Source of the DNA: Clostridiaceae bacterium
Lineage (GTDB): Bacteria > Bacillota > Clostridia > Peptostreptococcales > Tindalliaceae
NCBI GenBank assembly: GCA_024635995.1
Contig: JAGXHW010000024.1
Span: 27,124-91,123 of the forward strand
Direction: 5' to 3'
DNA: 64,000 bases
Shown here in pieces: positions 8,510 through 16,655 of the stretch (position 1 is its first letter; each line of letters begins with the position of its first letter). The notes beneath the pieces were generated by a model that saw nothing but the letters and a program-made list of their open reading frames with translations, searched no databases and had not been told where the DNA came from. The position numbers were made by a program, and so were the translations under genes.

Positions 8510-8742
8510 CGATAATGTTCGGTTATTCAGGCGACCTGTTATTGTCATCAACGGTTGTAAAGATCCCATAGTCGATTCCCTCGGTATCAATAATCTCCTT
8601 GTTACGTGGGCAGTTTATATGATCACCGCTGTGTTTGTATGTAAATAATCAGGGTATTATATTAATAAATGAAAATAGTTATCAATGACTTTCGTTGTCC
8701 TACGAAAAACACCGGGTCTTCATTGAGTAGTACATATCATCT

Positions 8743-8763
8743 GTTTTCACATTGTGTGAAAAC
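8743..8763. promoter_or_regulatory. Inverted repeat, possible operator
   Basis: GTTTTCACA and TGTGAAAAC form a perfect 9-bp dyad around a TTG spacer, 29 bp before the start of the following gene. No regulator gene is adjacent. Confidence 0.45.
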
Positions 8764-8791
8764 GGTGACAGGTAGTTTTGAAAGGGGTACA

Positions 8792-9208
8792 ATGATGAAG
8801 AAGTCAATGGTGTATATTCTATTAGTAATAGTCTTATTGTTCACAACGACATTGGTGGGATTTGCCGCCAATCGGAGTGATTTTAACCAAGATATGCAAC
8901 AAAAGTATTCTAGACAAATGTCAGGACCAGTTTTATTTGATGTTGAAACGAATATTGCCACAAGAAAAACTGGGGCACGGTTTAACCTTTCTTTAGGAAG
9001 TGAAGTAAAGATTGACAATATCGGAGAAACAGTTAACTGCCGGATCATGATTGCCCGGATTGGGAGAAGTGGCAGAGCGAGTTTCAGGAATGAAAAAGAA
9101 AGTATGACAGCTTCATTATATGCAAACGAACGGCTTAAATTCACCGGTGTACGTGGAACTTCCGGAACACTGGTCAGCCGTCAGGAATTTAAACGTACAT
9201 CATGTTAA
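8792..9208 (+). CDS. Small secreted protein of unknown function
   Basis: The 138-residue protein starts MMKKSMVYILLVIVLLFTTTLVGFAAN, a clear signal peptide with probable cleavage after GFA. The mature part of about 110 residues is polar and has no recognised motif; it contains a single Cys at the very C-terminus (KRTSC). AAAGGGG lies 5 bp before the first ATG and 8 bp before the second, so either Met may be the start. It is preceded by a 21-bp inverted repeat and followed by a bidirectional terminator. Bases 8510-8742 upstream show no gene. Confidence 0.7.
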   Translation: MMKKSMVYILLVIVLLFTTTLVGFAANRSDFNQDMQQKYSRQMSGPVLFDVETNIATRKTGARFNLSLGSEVKIDNIGETVNCRIMIARIGRSGRASFRNEKESMTASLYANERLKFTGVRGTSGTLVSRQEFKRTSC

Positions 9209-9212
9209 ACAT

Positions 9213-9280
9213 CAAAAGCCATTGAATGAGTAGAAAGCCGTAAAAGGCAATCCACCCAGACAATGGCTTTTTCTATTTGA
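9213..9280. terminator. Bidirectional terminator between convergent genes
   Basis: AAAGCCATTG and CAATGGCTTT pair across a loop of about 40 nt. Ts follow on the plus strand and a T-rich run follows on the minus strand. It serves the secreted-protein gene and the convergent PLP-enzyme gene. Confidence 0.65.
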
Positions 9281-9318
9281 TAGACAGCACGTTCCATCCT
9301 AATCCCTTAATCATTCAA

Positions 9319-10788
9319 TTAAATATTCTTAACGTCTTTATTGAACTGCTCGATTAACTGGTCCAGCATTTCTGCGCTTTCAGGAATCGAAGTCCAGTAG
9401 CTGTCATCATACCACTGTGCCATAATCTCATCATAGGTTTTGCCCTGCTGTTCCACCCATGTGTAGTATTTCAGATTATGAATCGCTTTGCGGTCATAAT
9501 AATTGAGTTCTTTGAAATATTCAGTAGTTACCCCTTGAAAATAGCGGGCATATACAGCATGAGCATCATAGGCTGTAAATTCGCCTCGCTCTTCCTTCAG
9601 TTCTTCTAAACGGCTCTGGTACAAATCCATGGAATCTGTCAATATCGTTACAACGACATCGTCTTCGGTTAACTCAAAGTACTTTGCATATTTGATTGCA
9701 CCAATGATATTCGCTGCACCTGAAATACCAATCCATGATAGTTTTTCAATGGTTTCATCATCGATACCTTTTTCTTTTAAGAACGCAATACCTTCTGGTT
9801 CATTAAGCATGCGGATCCAGCTCATTGTCGCTTCGTCATCGATAGCAATGGCGATATCAGTGTTTTTCACATTGTGTACCCAAGGAATATGTTTGTCCCC
9901 AATCCCTTCTATTCGATGATCTCCAAATCCATTATTGTAGATGGTAGGGCATTGAAGTGCTTCACTGGCGGCAATCTTACTGGTTGGGTATTTTTTCTTC
10001 AGATAGTCGCCTGCTGCAAGGGTTCCACCTGAGCCTGTACTACAGACATAACCATGATAGTTGCCTTCTACTTCATTTATGACGTTTTCAATGGCTGAAC
10101 CCGTTACTTCATGATGCCACAAGTAGTTACCAAACTCTTCAAACTGATTGAAAATCATCAGGTCTTCACCTGATTTACGCAGTTCCCAACACTTGTCGAA
10201 GATCTCCTTCACATTGCTTTCGGTACCAACGGTCTTGATGGTTTCACCCGCTACTTGTTCCAACCATTCGAAGCGCTCTTTACTCATGCCTTCTGGCAAG
10301 ATGGCAATGGATTCACATGACAACAACGCTGAATCATAGGCGCCTCCACGACAATAGTTTCCTGTAGAAGGCCATACGGCTTTGGTAGTCGTTGGATCAA
10401 ATTGTCCTGTTATAAGTCTTGGAACAAGACAACCAAAAGCAGCACCTACTTTATGAGCTCCCGTCGGAAAATACCGCCCACTGATTGCGATAATTTTCGC
10501 CTTCACACCTGTTATGGCTTCCGGCATTTCAATATAATTGACACCGCCATAGCCGCCACCTGTATCCACAGGTTCGTTATACCAGCTAATTCTAAACAGG
10601 TTTAAAGGGTTGATGTCCCATAAACCTACGTTCTTCAGTTCTTCCTTTATTTCATCTGGAATTAAATTTGGATCTTTCATTTGTGCAAAAGTTGGGATCA
10701 CCAGGTTTTTTTCTTTCGCTCTTTTCAAGGCGTTTTCTCTTTTCTTTGGTTCCATGGTTAAGTCAATTTGTTTAAAATCTGTTTTCAT
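9319..10788 (-). CDS. Fold-type II PLP-dependent enzyme, substrate unknown
   Basis: The 489-residue protein has the layout of the tryptophan synthase beta/cysteine synthase superfamily. The probable PLP lysine is in GRYFPTGAHKVGAAFGCL (about residues 108-125), the phosphate-binding glycine loop is CSTGSGGTLAAG (about 246-257), and ISGAANIIGAIKYAK follows near residue 365. At about 490 residues it is longer than ordinary cysteine synthases, with N- and C-terminal extensions. Such proteins are annotated generically in clostridia, and I cannot assign a reaction. An ATG at 10803 is followed at once by AGGAGG, which is the ribosome binding site of the ATG at 10788 (MKTDFKQ), so the latter is chosen. 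It is the second gene of an operon with an M20 peptidase, suggesting an amino acid or amide catabolic pathway. Confidence 0.82.
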   Translation of the reverse strand: MKTDFKQIDLTMEPKKRENALKRAKEKNLVIPTFAQMKDPNLIPDEIKEELKNVGLWDINPLNLFRISWYNEPVDTGGGYGGVNYIEMPEAITGVKAKIIAISGRYFPTGAHKVGAAFGCLVPRLITGQFDPTTTKAVWPSTGNYCRGGAYDSALLSCESIAILPEGMSKERFEWLEQVAGETIKTVGTESNVKEIFDKCWELRKSGEDLMIFNQFEEFGNYLWHHEVTGSAIENVINEVEGNYHGYVCSTGSGGTLAAGDYLKKKYPTSKIAASEALQCPTIYNNGFGDHRIEGIGDKHIPWVHNVKNTDIAIAIDDEATMSWIRMLNEPEGIAFLKEKGIDDETIEKLSWIGISGAANIIGAIKYAKYFELTEDDVVVTILTDSMDLYQSRLEELKEERGEFTAYDAHAVYARYFQGVTTEYFKELNYYDRKAIHNLKYYTWVEQQGKTYDEIMAQWYDDSYWTSIPESAEMLDQLIEQFNKDVKNI

Positions 10789-10818
10789 ATTGCGCCTCCT
10801 CATTTTTTATTTTGCAGG

Positions 10819-10853
10819 TGCAACTGCAATGTTAAACTTCCACTGCAATTGCA
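10819..10853 (-). other. Intercistronic hairpin
   Basis: TGCAACTGCA (10819-10828) and TGCAATTGCA (10844-10853) form a 10-bp stem with one wobble and a 15-nt loop, between the M20 and PLP-enzyme genes. It could partly terminate or protect the transcript. Confidence 0.4.
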
Positions 10854-10900
10854 TCCTTTTCATCCCAACATTCAATAGAAGCAAACTGCTAATAGGCAAA

Positions 10901-12070
10901 TTACTCATTATTATTGGAAAGTCTGGTTCTAACTAACTCCGTCCAATATTCAGCTCCGATTACCAATGCTTCGTCATTAAAATCGTACAAAGAGTTGTGT
11001 AGTGGAATAATCTCAGCATCATTGTCCTTTCCACTGCCTAACAGCACAAGATTTCCTGGAATCTCATCTAAAAATTTACCAAAGTCTTCGGAACCCATTA
11101 ATGGTTCACAATGAGTTATTGTTTTTTCCACGCCTACCACATTCTGCGCTGCACTAATTGCCGTTTTGGTACATGCTTCATTATTCACAGTCGGTGAAAA
11201 CTCATGCGTATACTGAAACTCACATTCCGCTCCATGCATTTCACATATATGGGTGCAAATTTTCCGCATTCTATCTTCAATCAACTGCTGTACTTTGGGT
11301 GTAAAGCTTCTGGTATCTCCTTTTATCACCACATTAGAAGGGATTGCATTGTGGGAACCATCTGTCAGAATCTCTGTGCAAGAGACAACACAGGTATCCA
11401 CAGGGTTCACATTCCTTGAATTTATTGTTTGCAGTGCAGTGATGATTTCTGCCGCAATAACAAGGGGATCATTTCCCAAATGAGGAGCAGAAGCGTGGCC
11501 GCCTTTTCCTTTTATTTGGATGATGAAATTATCTTCGCTGGCCATAATCCCACCCACTCTAGTCAATATGGTACCGACAGAATATTGGGGTGCATTGTGC
11601 ATTCCATATATTTCATCTAATGGAAATCTTCCAAGCATTCCGTCTTTCATCATGGCTATTGAACCCTTTCCTGGCTCTTCTGCAGGTTGAAAGATAAATC
11701 GTACTGTTCCGCTAAAGTTTTTTCTTTCAGAAAGCAGTTTAGCAGCTCCCAAAAGCATTGCCATATGGCCATCATGCCCACATGCATGCATTTTCCCCGG
11801 GTTCTTAGAAACATATGGACGTTCTCCTTTTTCAGTCAAGAAAATGGCATCCATATCTGATCGAAGTCCAATCACACCTTTTCCTTCACCTACTGTAAGA
11901 TTGGCTACAATACCAGTACCTCCTATACCTTCATGAACTTCAAGCCCTAATTTTGTAAGTATACGACTCAAAAATTCACGTGTATGATGTTCTTCAAAAG
12001 CTGTTTCTGGATACATATGAAGAGAATGTCTCCATTCTTTAAGCAGATCTGCAAAACGGGTATTAATCAT
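10901..12070 (-). CDS. M20-family amidohydrolase (aminoacylase/hippurate hydrolase type)
   Basis: The 389-residue protein shows the M20D metallopeptidase motifs: WRHSLHMYPETAFEE, LRSDMDAI, HACGHDGHMAMLLGAA, QPAEEPGKGS, GMHNAPQYSVG and EPLMGSEDFGKF. These supply the dinuclear metal ligands and the catalytic Glu of enzymes that hydrolyse N-acyl amino acids or related amides in the cytosol. Length is normal. The ATG at 12070 follows GGGGAGGTGAAAAG; an upstream in-frame ATG at 12133 has no such site. It is the first gene of the operon with the PLP enzyme, behind a leader with a large hairpin and a symmetrical promoter. The deacylated product may be the substrate of the PLP enzyme. Confidence 0.9.
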   Translation of the reverse strand: MINTRFADLLKEWRHSLHMYPETAFEEHHTREFLSRILTKLGLEVHEGIGGTGIVANLTVGEGKGVIGLRSDMDAIFLTEKGERPYVSKNPGKMHACGHDGHMAMLLGAAKLLSERKNFSGTVRFIFQPAEEPGKGSIAMMKDGMLGRFPLDEIYGMHNAPQYSVGTILTRVGGIMASEDNFIIQIKGKGGHASAPHLGNDPLVIAAEIITALQTINSRNVNPVDTCVVSCTEILTDGSHNAIPSNVVIKGDTRSFTPKVQQLIEDRMRKICTHICEMHGAECEFQYTHEFSPTVNNEACTKTAISAAQNVVGVEKTITHCEPLMGSEDFGKFLDEIPGNLVLLGSGKDNDAEIIPLHNSLYDFNDEALVIGAEYWTELVRTRLSNNNE

Positions 12071-12251
12071 CTTTTCACCTCCCCAACATTGATTCTGATT
12101 GCTTCTCGATAAACACATTTTCTGTATACACATAATTCAAAATGTCTGCGTGAACGGATGCATTGATTTTTTCCAACAGGTTGATAGAAGCAACACCTTT
12201 AGAATACATCATTCGTTATCGAATTGCACGTAATATACACCTTTTTAAAAG

Positions 12252-12315
12252 ATAAACAGGATTCTTAGCTTCTGATGGAGTTAAAATTCCACCAGAAGCT
12301 AAGAATCCTGTTTAT
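12252..12315. other. 23-bp perfect inverted repeat in the leader of the M20 operon
   Basis: The 23-nt arm at 12252-12274 is the exact reverse complement of 12293-12315. The 18-nt loop itself holds TGGA/TCCA and can extend the stem. On the minus strand the hairpin is followed by ATCTTTTAAAAAG, so it resembles an attenuator or terminator in the 5' leader of the M20-PLP operon. It could also be a small palindromic insertion. Confidence 0.7.
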
Positions 12316-12327
12316 TCACGGTTCATT

Positions 12328-12384
12328 CAATTGACCATAGTAGTCAATTACATTATACAATGATATGACCACTATGGTCAATGT
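12328..12384. promoter_or_regulatory. Divergent overlapping promoters with mirrored operators
   Basis: On the plus strand TTGACC (12331-12336), 17 bp, then TATACA (12354-12359). On the minus strand TTGACC (12381-12376), 18 bp, then TATAAT (12357-12352). Each -35 lies in a dyad of the form TGACC-N-GGTCA: the right one is the perfect TGACCA-CTA-TGGTCA, and the left one reads TTGACCATAGTAGTCAA. The minus promoter should drive the M20-PLP operon. The rightward product is unclear because no gene starts for 270 bp. Confidence 0.7.
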
Positions 12385-12482
12385 CATCCTATGAGCCTGG
12401 ACCTGGCCCAAACTAGACCCACCTCAACCAAAAGAAGCTTTGTTTTTCAAGGCATCATTTTTGTGAAAGATTTAAAAAAACA

Positions 12483-12531
12483 TTGACAAAAATCAAAATT
12501 GATTATATTATCATTATTAGGAATGATAATA
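12483..12531 (+). promoter_or_regulatory. Promoter and operator of the hydrolase-regulator operon
   Basis: TTGACA (12483-12488), a 17-bp spacer and TATTAT (12506-12511) form a good promoter. A dyad with 10-bp arms, TATTATCATT (12506-12515) and AATGATAATA (12522-12531), overlaps the -10 box. It is a likely binding site for the HTH regulator encoded in the operon, which is inference. Confidence 0.7.
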
Positions 12532-12572
12532 ATAAAGTCACCACTGAGCAACCACAGCAATACATAAATACT

Positions 12573-12620
12573 ATGCTTCATCCCATCAGAATAAAAATGA
12601 TCCAGACCCTCAACGAATAA
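12573..12620 (+). pseudogene. Deleted copy of the HTH regulator (5' stub)
   Basis: A 15-codon frame reads MLHPIRIKMIQTLNE-stop. It matches the start of the regulator at 13669 (MLHPIRMRIIQALLG) in protein and DNA. The sequence straight after it, GAATAAGGAGAAATGA, matches the 3' end of that regulator at 14201-14217. The middle of a paralogous regulator gene has thus been deleted, leaving its promoter, first codons and last codons in front of the first hydrolase gene. Confidence 0.75.
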
Positions 12621-12634
12621 GGAGAAATGAGAAA

Positions 12635-13672
12635 ATGAAAATGAAAATGAAACAATGGAATCAAAGAAAACAGGAAAAACCAAAATCAAAATCAAAATGG
12701 AAGAAAAACATCAAGACGACCGTTAAGGTGATCTTTGGGTTTGCAGCAGCCAGCATGGTCATTGGTGCAACGGTTCATGCCACCTATTTTAAGGGAAAAC
12801 TGGAACGAATTAAGCCCTATGGGCAGATGGTCGATGTTGATGAAGGACAGATGCACCTCTACTCAATGGGAGAAGGAGAGAAGACCATTGTCTTACTCCC
12901 CGGTATGGGTGTTGCCCTTCCAGCCGCTGATTTTTCTCCCCTGATGCGTAAACTCAGTGAAACGCATAGGGTTGTCACTGTGGAATATTTTGGCGTTGGC
13001 TTTAGCAGTCAAACCTCAAAACCGCGAACAACAGAAAATTACGTTGAAGAAATCAGAGCAGCCCTGAAAGAAGGGGGATTCCAAGCGCCCTATGTGCTAA
13101 TGCCCCACTCAATTTCAAGTGTTTACAGCGAGTATTATGCCTCAAAATACCCCGATGAAGTGGAAGCCATCATCTCCCTGGATGGAACCTCCACCGCCTA
13201 TTATGAAGAGATGCCAGCCTTTGTAAAATTTATGCTCCCCATTGCAAAGTTACAGCAATCAACGGGCACCTCATCACTGCTGGCCCAAATGATCACCAAC
13301 AAACAGCAGTTGATTGCAAAGGGATACACGGAAAAAGAAATCAGTGACATGGTGATCTATGGCGGGTTTACATTAAATGATAATGTCTTGGAGCAAATCG
13401 GAAGTACCTCTGACTATATAAAAGATACCATGAAGCTGCCCTTTCCTGAATCTGTCCCCTATTTTAAAGTGATTTCCAAAGACACCTATGAAACGCCCAA
13501 TAAACAACTTAAAACCACGCCCCAGCAATACCAGCACGACCATCTTGAACGAATTGGCGACCATGCTGAACATGAAATACTTGAAGGCAACCACTTTATT
13601 TATGCAAACAATGCAGACCGGATTGCGGCCATTGTTGACAGTGTATTCATCACAAAGGAAGTGAAACCATGA
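12635..13672 (+). CDS. Membrane-anchored alpha/beta hydrolase
   Basis: The 345-residue protein begins with a very lysine-rich stretch (residues 1-27) and one membrane segment (IKTTVKVIFGFAAASMVIGA, about 26-45), so the catalytic domain should lie outside the cytoplasmic membrane. The alpha/beta hydrolase fold shows LLPGMGVALPAADF (oxyanion region), VEYFGVGFS, the nucleophile elbow LMPHSISSVYS (about residues 150-160, Ser in H-S-I) and the C-terminal His in EGNHFIYANN. The nucleophile motif departs from GxSxG, and the substrate is unknown. AAGGAG precedes the start. The gene ends in ATGA overlapping the start of the HTH regulator, so the two are translationally coupled. Confidence 0.85.
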   Translation: MKMKMKQWNQRKQEKPKSKSKWKKNIKTTVKVIFGFAAASMVIGATVHATYFKGKLERIKPYGQMVDVDEGQMHLYSMGEGEKTIVLLPGMGVALPAADFSPLMRKLSETHRVVTVEYFGVGFSSQTSKPRTTENYVEEIRAALKEGGFQAPYVLMPHSISSVYSEYYASKYPDEVEAIISLDGTSTAYYEEMPAFVKFMLPIAKLQQSTGTSSLLAQMITNKQQLIAKGYTEKEISDMVIYGGFTLNDNVLEQIGSTSDYIKDTMKLPFPESVPYFKVISKDTYETPNKQLKTTPQQYQHDHLERIGDHAEHEILEGNHFIYANNADRIAAIVDSVFITKEVKP

Positions 13673-14217
13673 AATCAAAAATAAAAGCCATGCTTCACCC
13701 CATCCGCATGCGCATCATCCAGGCTTTGCTGGGTGGGAAAGAGATGACAGCCGGCGAGATGGCAGAGAAACTGCAGGACATACCCCAGGCAAGCCTCTAC
13801 CGGCACATCAACGCCCTTCTGAAAGAAGAAGTAATCACCGTGGTCAGCGAAAACAGGGTCCGGGGCACCCTGGAGAAGGTCTTTGCCCTGTCCGCCACAC
13901 TGGAAAGCACCACCACCAAGGAAGTGGAAGAGGCCTCCCGGGAAGACCACTTCAATTATTTTTTCAGCTTTGTAATGGGCTTGATGGGGGAATATGAGGC
14001 GTACCTGCAAAAAGACAACATCAATCTCAGGGAAGACGGCGTCAGCTTCAGGCAGTGCAGCGTGTACCTCAGCGACGAAGAATTCATGGCGTTAATGACA
14101 GATATTGGAAAAAAACTCATGGCAGCCATGAATAATGAACCCGGGGAGAACCGACGGCTGTGCACCATCGCCAACATCGTGATCCCCTCAAAAATAGATA
14201 AGAATAAGGAGAAATGA
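13669..14217 (+). CDS. ArsR-like winged-helix regulator
   Basis: The 182-residue protein starts MKSKIKAMLHPIRMRIIQALLGGKEMTAGEMAEKL and continues QASLYRHINALLKEEVITVV, a helix-turn-helix of the HTH_20/ArsR-like type with the DNA-reading helix at QASLYRHI. The C-terminal part of about 100 residues is helical and may bind a ligand. It overlaps the preceding hydrolase by 4 bp and is followed after 4 bp by a second hydrolase gene. It probably autoregulates the operon through the dyad over the -10 box at 12506-12531, which is inference from position. A deleted paralogue lies upstream at 12573. Confidence 0.82.
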   Translation: MKSKIKAMLHPIRMRIIQALLGGKEMTAGEMAEKLQDIPQASLYRHINALLKEEVITVVSENRVRGTLEKVFALSATLESTTTKEVEEASREDHFNYFFSFVMGLMGEYEAYLQKDNINLREDGVSFRQCSVYLSDEEFMALMTDIGKKLMAAMNNEPGENRRLCTIANIVIPSKIDKNKEK

Positions 14218-14221
14218 AAAA

Positions 14222-15205
14222 ATGAACTACCGAGAAGAAGAAGTAATGGTGCAAGGTCAATATCCGCTGGCGGCCACCCTTGGCATACCCCAGGGAGAAG
14301 GCCCCTTTCCTGCCGTGTTGATAGTGGCCGGTTCAGGCAAGGCAGACAGGGACGGCAACGTCACAAAAGCAAAGCTCAGTCCCAATATGTACCGGGATTT
14401 AGCCGCTTTTCTGGGTGAACAGGGCTGTATCACCCTTCGGGCAGATAAACGGGGAACAGGGAAGAGCGGCGGCGAATTCATCTCCACAGGAATGAACGAC
14501 CTGGTGGAGGACATACTCTCCCTGACAGCCTACCTGAAAGAACACCCCAAAGTGGACCGGGTGATTCTCCTGGGCCACAGCGAAGGATGCACCCTCATTG
14601 CCGCCGCCAATGCCAGGCGTCCCGTAGACGGCCTCATTTTTCTGGCGGGAGGGGCGGAGTCCCTCAACGACGCCTTGAAACGCCAACGGGACATGGCACG
14701 CCAGGAAATGATGGAAATGAAGGGTTTTAAAGGAGCCCTCATCCGCCTCACCAAAATTTACAACAAAGTGGAAAAACAGGCAGAGAAGTTTAATGAAAAG
14801 GTCCTTGCCACAGAAAAGCCGGTGATTCGCTACCAGCTGCAGAAAATGAATGCCAAGTGGTACAGGGAGCATCTCCGCTACAATGTGTTTGAAGACCTGG
14901 CCAAAGTCACTTGCCCCGCCCTTGCCATTAACGGCTCCACCGACGTGCAGGTGACACCGGAAAAAGCCCTTGATGTAGGTCATTATGTGAAAGGCCCGGC
15001 AGAAGCCCATGTGATCCAGGGAATGAATCATCTCCTGAAAGAAAACAACCAGCAGGCATCGCTGCTGAACATCCTGAAAGATTATCGGGCCGATATGGAT
15101 AAACCCCTCCACCCTGAGCTGAAAGTGCGTTTACAGGAGTGGATGGAAAGCCATCAGCCCTGCTCAAATCCGTGTGTGACATCAACAGGCCTTGGCCCAT
15201 CTTAA
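14222..15205 (+). CDS. Alpha/beta hydrolase (acyl-esterase/dienelactone hydrolase-like)
   Basis: The 327-residue protein lacks a signal peptide and should be cytosolic. It has AVLIVAGSGKADRDGN (oxyanion segment), LRADKRGTGKSGG, the nucleophile elbow ILLGHSEGCTLIAAANA (about residues 116-132), the acid region INGSTDVQVTPEKA and the catalytic His in IQGMNHLLK. This fits the family of secreted or cytosolic acyl hydrolases related to YfhR/FrsA. GAATAAGGAGAAATGAAAAA provides the ribosome binding site. The last 20 residues, rich in Cys and Pro, look unlike the family and run directly into a MerR gene remnant, so the 3' end may be rearranged. Confidence 0.85.
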   Translation: MNYREEEVMVQGQYPLAATLGIPQGEGPFPAVLIVAGSGKADRDGNVTKAKLSPNMYRDLAAFLGEQGCITLRADKRGTGKSGGEFISTGMNDLVEDILSLTAYLKEHPKVDRVILLGHSEGCTLIAAANARRPVDGLIFLAGGAESLNDALKRQRDMARQEMMEMKGFKGALIRLTKIYNKVEKQAEKFNEKVLATEKPVIRYQLQKMNAKWYREHLRYNVFEDLAKVTCPALAINGSTDVQVTPEKALDVGHYVKGPAEAHVIQGMNHLLKENNQQASLLNILKDYRADMDKPLHPELKVRLQEWMESHQPCSNPCVTSTGLGPS

Positions 15206-15289
15206 AATAACAAAATTTCAACAAAGCTGGCGAAACTGGCTGGGGTCAGCACACGCACACTGTGCTACTATGACGAAATACAGCTCATA
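15206..15289 (+). pseudogene. MerR-family regulator N-terminal remnant
   Basis: In frame after the stop of the preceding hydrolase the sequence reads ISTKLAKLAGVSTRTLCYYD followed by EIQLI (15215-15289). This is the classic MerR helix-turn-helix, normally VSTRTLRYYDEIGLL. No start codon precedes it and the frame degenerates at once, so it is a scrap of a lost regulator gene. Confidence 0.8.
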
Positions 15290-15319
15290 TTAAAAGAAAT
15301 AAGCATTAAAAACCAGCGC

Positions 15320-15363
15320 CTTATTTCAATTTAATTGACAAAATGAAATAAGAGTGGTATTCT
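15320..15363 (+). promoter_or_regulatory. Promoter of the Fic gene with flanking inverted repeat
   Basis: TTGACA (15335-15340), 17 bp, then TATTCT (15358-15363). The arms CTTATTTCA (15320-15328) and TGAAATAAG (15344-15352) enclose the -35 box and may be an operator. Confidence 0.6.
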
Positions 15364-15395
15364 TAGCTCACTATTTCATGTTGGAGGTTTGAAAG

Positions 15396-16538
15396 ATGAA
15401 CAACAGAGCAGGAGAATATAAAACAAACTTAACAGGCGAACTTCAGTATAAATCCTTTCTACCAAGCCCACTGCCTCCAAATCCATCTCTCAGTTTAGAT
15501 GAAGTAACAGTCTCCTTACTGGCCAAAACCAATCGTATCGTTGGTATTCTGGAAGGACTTTCCCGACAAGTCCCCAATATCGAATTATTTGTGTCAATGT
15601 ATGTAAGAAAAGAGGCGCTGCTATCTTCTCAAATAGAGGGCACCCAGGCAACTTTAGATGATATTTTAGACCCAAAAGTAGAGGAAAATACCAATCTCCA
15701 TGTAACAGATGTCGTCAATTATATTAAAGCATCCCGGTACGCTGCCGCCAGGTTAACTGAATTACCCATCTGCAACCGACTTATGAAAGAAACCCATGCG
15801 ATACTGTTAAAGGATGTTAGGGGAGAAGAAAAAAATCCCGGAGAGTTCAGACGCAGCCAAAACTGGATTGGTCCCGGAGGAAGCACGCTGAAGAATGCCC
15901 TGTACATTCCGCCAAATGTAGAAGATATGGAAAAAACCATGTTTGATTTAGAAAAGTTCATTAACGAAGAAGACGAGATTGATCCTATGATAAAAATAGC
16001 CCTGATCCATTATCAATTTGAAACAATACACCCATTTTTAGATGGTAACGGTCGAATTGGGCGTCTTCTAATCAATCTTTTTCTGATGGAAAGGAAAATA
16101 TTGAGTTATGAAACCCTTTATATATCCTATTTTCTTAAGCGTAACAGGGTTGAATACTATGATCGACTAATGGAAGTCCGAAAAAAGGGAAACTATGAGC
16201 AATGGGTGAAATTCTTTCTGCAGGCAATAAAAGACTCAGCGGAAGATGCCATCCAAACCATTGAAAAATTGGTAACATTACATGACGATAATTGGAAATT
16301 AATTTCGGATACAGGCAGGGCTGAAAAAACCATTAAAAAAGTATTTTCATACCTGGAAGGAAGTCCAATCATTGATATTCAAAAAACCAGCACTCAATTA
16401 GGGCTGTCTTATAATGCAACTGCCAATGCTGTTAAAGAACTGATGGCATTAGGCATTTTATTCCAGACGGAAAATGTGCAACGAAATAGGGTTTTTGCAT
16501 ACGAAGCGTATTTAGAGATACTGCGGCAGGACACATAA
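15396..16538 (+). CDS. Fic-family AMP/nucleotidyl transferase
   Basis: The 380-residue protein has the full Fic motif HPFLDGNGRIGR (about residues 209-220), whose His and Asp/Asn/Arg residues transfer AMP from ATP to a protein hydroxyl. An N-terminal SSQIEGTQ (about residues 74-81) fits the inhibitory (S/T)xxxE(G/N) helix of class II Fic proteins, so self-inhibition is expected. The C-terminal 90 residues form a winged-helix-like domain (DIQKTSTQLGLSYNATANAVKELMALGIL), common in this Fic subgroup. GGAGG precedes the ATG. It stands alone with its own promoter and a long hairpin after it. Confidence 0.92.
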   Translation: MNNRAGEYKTNLTGELQYKSFLPSPLPPNPSLSLDEVTVSLLAKTNRIVGILEGLSRQVPNIELFVSMYVRKEALLSSQIEGTQATLDDILDPKVEENTNLHVTDVVNYIKASRYAAARLTELPICNRLMKETHAILLKDVRGEEKNPGEFRRSQNWIGPGGSTLKNALYIPPNVEDMEKTMFDLEKFINEEDEIDPMIKIALIHYQFETIHPFLDGNGRIGRLLINLFLMERKILSYETLYISYFLKRNRVEYYDRLMEVRKKGNYEQWVKFFLQAIKDSAEDAIQTIEKLVTLHDDNWKLISDTGRAEKTIKKVFSYLEGSPIIDIQKTSTQLGLSYNATANAVKELMALGILFQTENVQRNRVFAYEAYLEILRQDT

Positions 16539-16587
16539 AAAAGAGCCAAAACACCCTCTAAAAAAGCTCTGCAAGTGAAGCTTAAAG

Positions 16588-16655
16588 GAGCGAGACTTTT
16601 AGATTAGTAGGCCATTTGTGATGGTTTATTAATCTATCGGTCTCGCTTTTGTTTA
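16588..16655 (+). terminator. Extended three-stem hairpin after the Fic gene
   Basis: AGCGAGAC (16589-16596) pairs with GTCTCGCT (16640-16647) followed by TTTGTTT. Inside are AGATTA/TAATCT and CCAT/ATGG separated by small internal loops. It should act as a terminator, though its regular internal structure is more elaborate than needed. Confidence 0.7.

Noticed and set aside
14399..15112. 237-codon minus-strand frame opposite the second alpha/beta hydrolase
   Set aside because: It lies entirely antisense to a clear alpha/beta hydrolase gene, shows no family motif and has no ribosome binding site.
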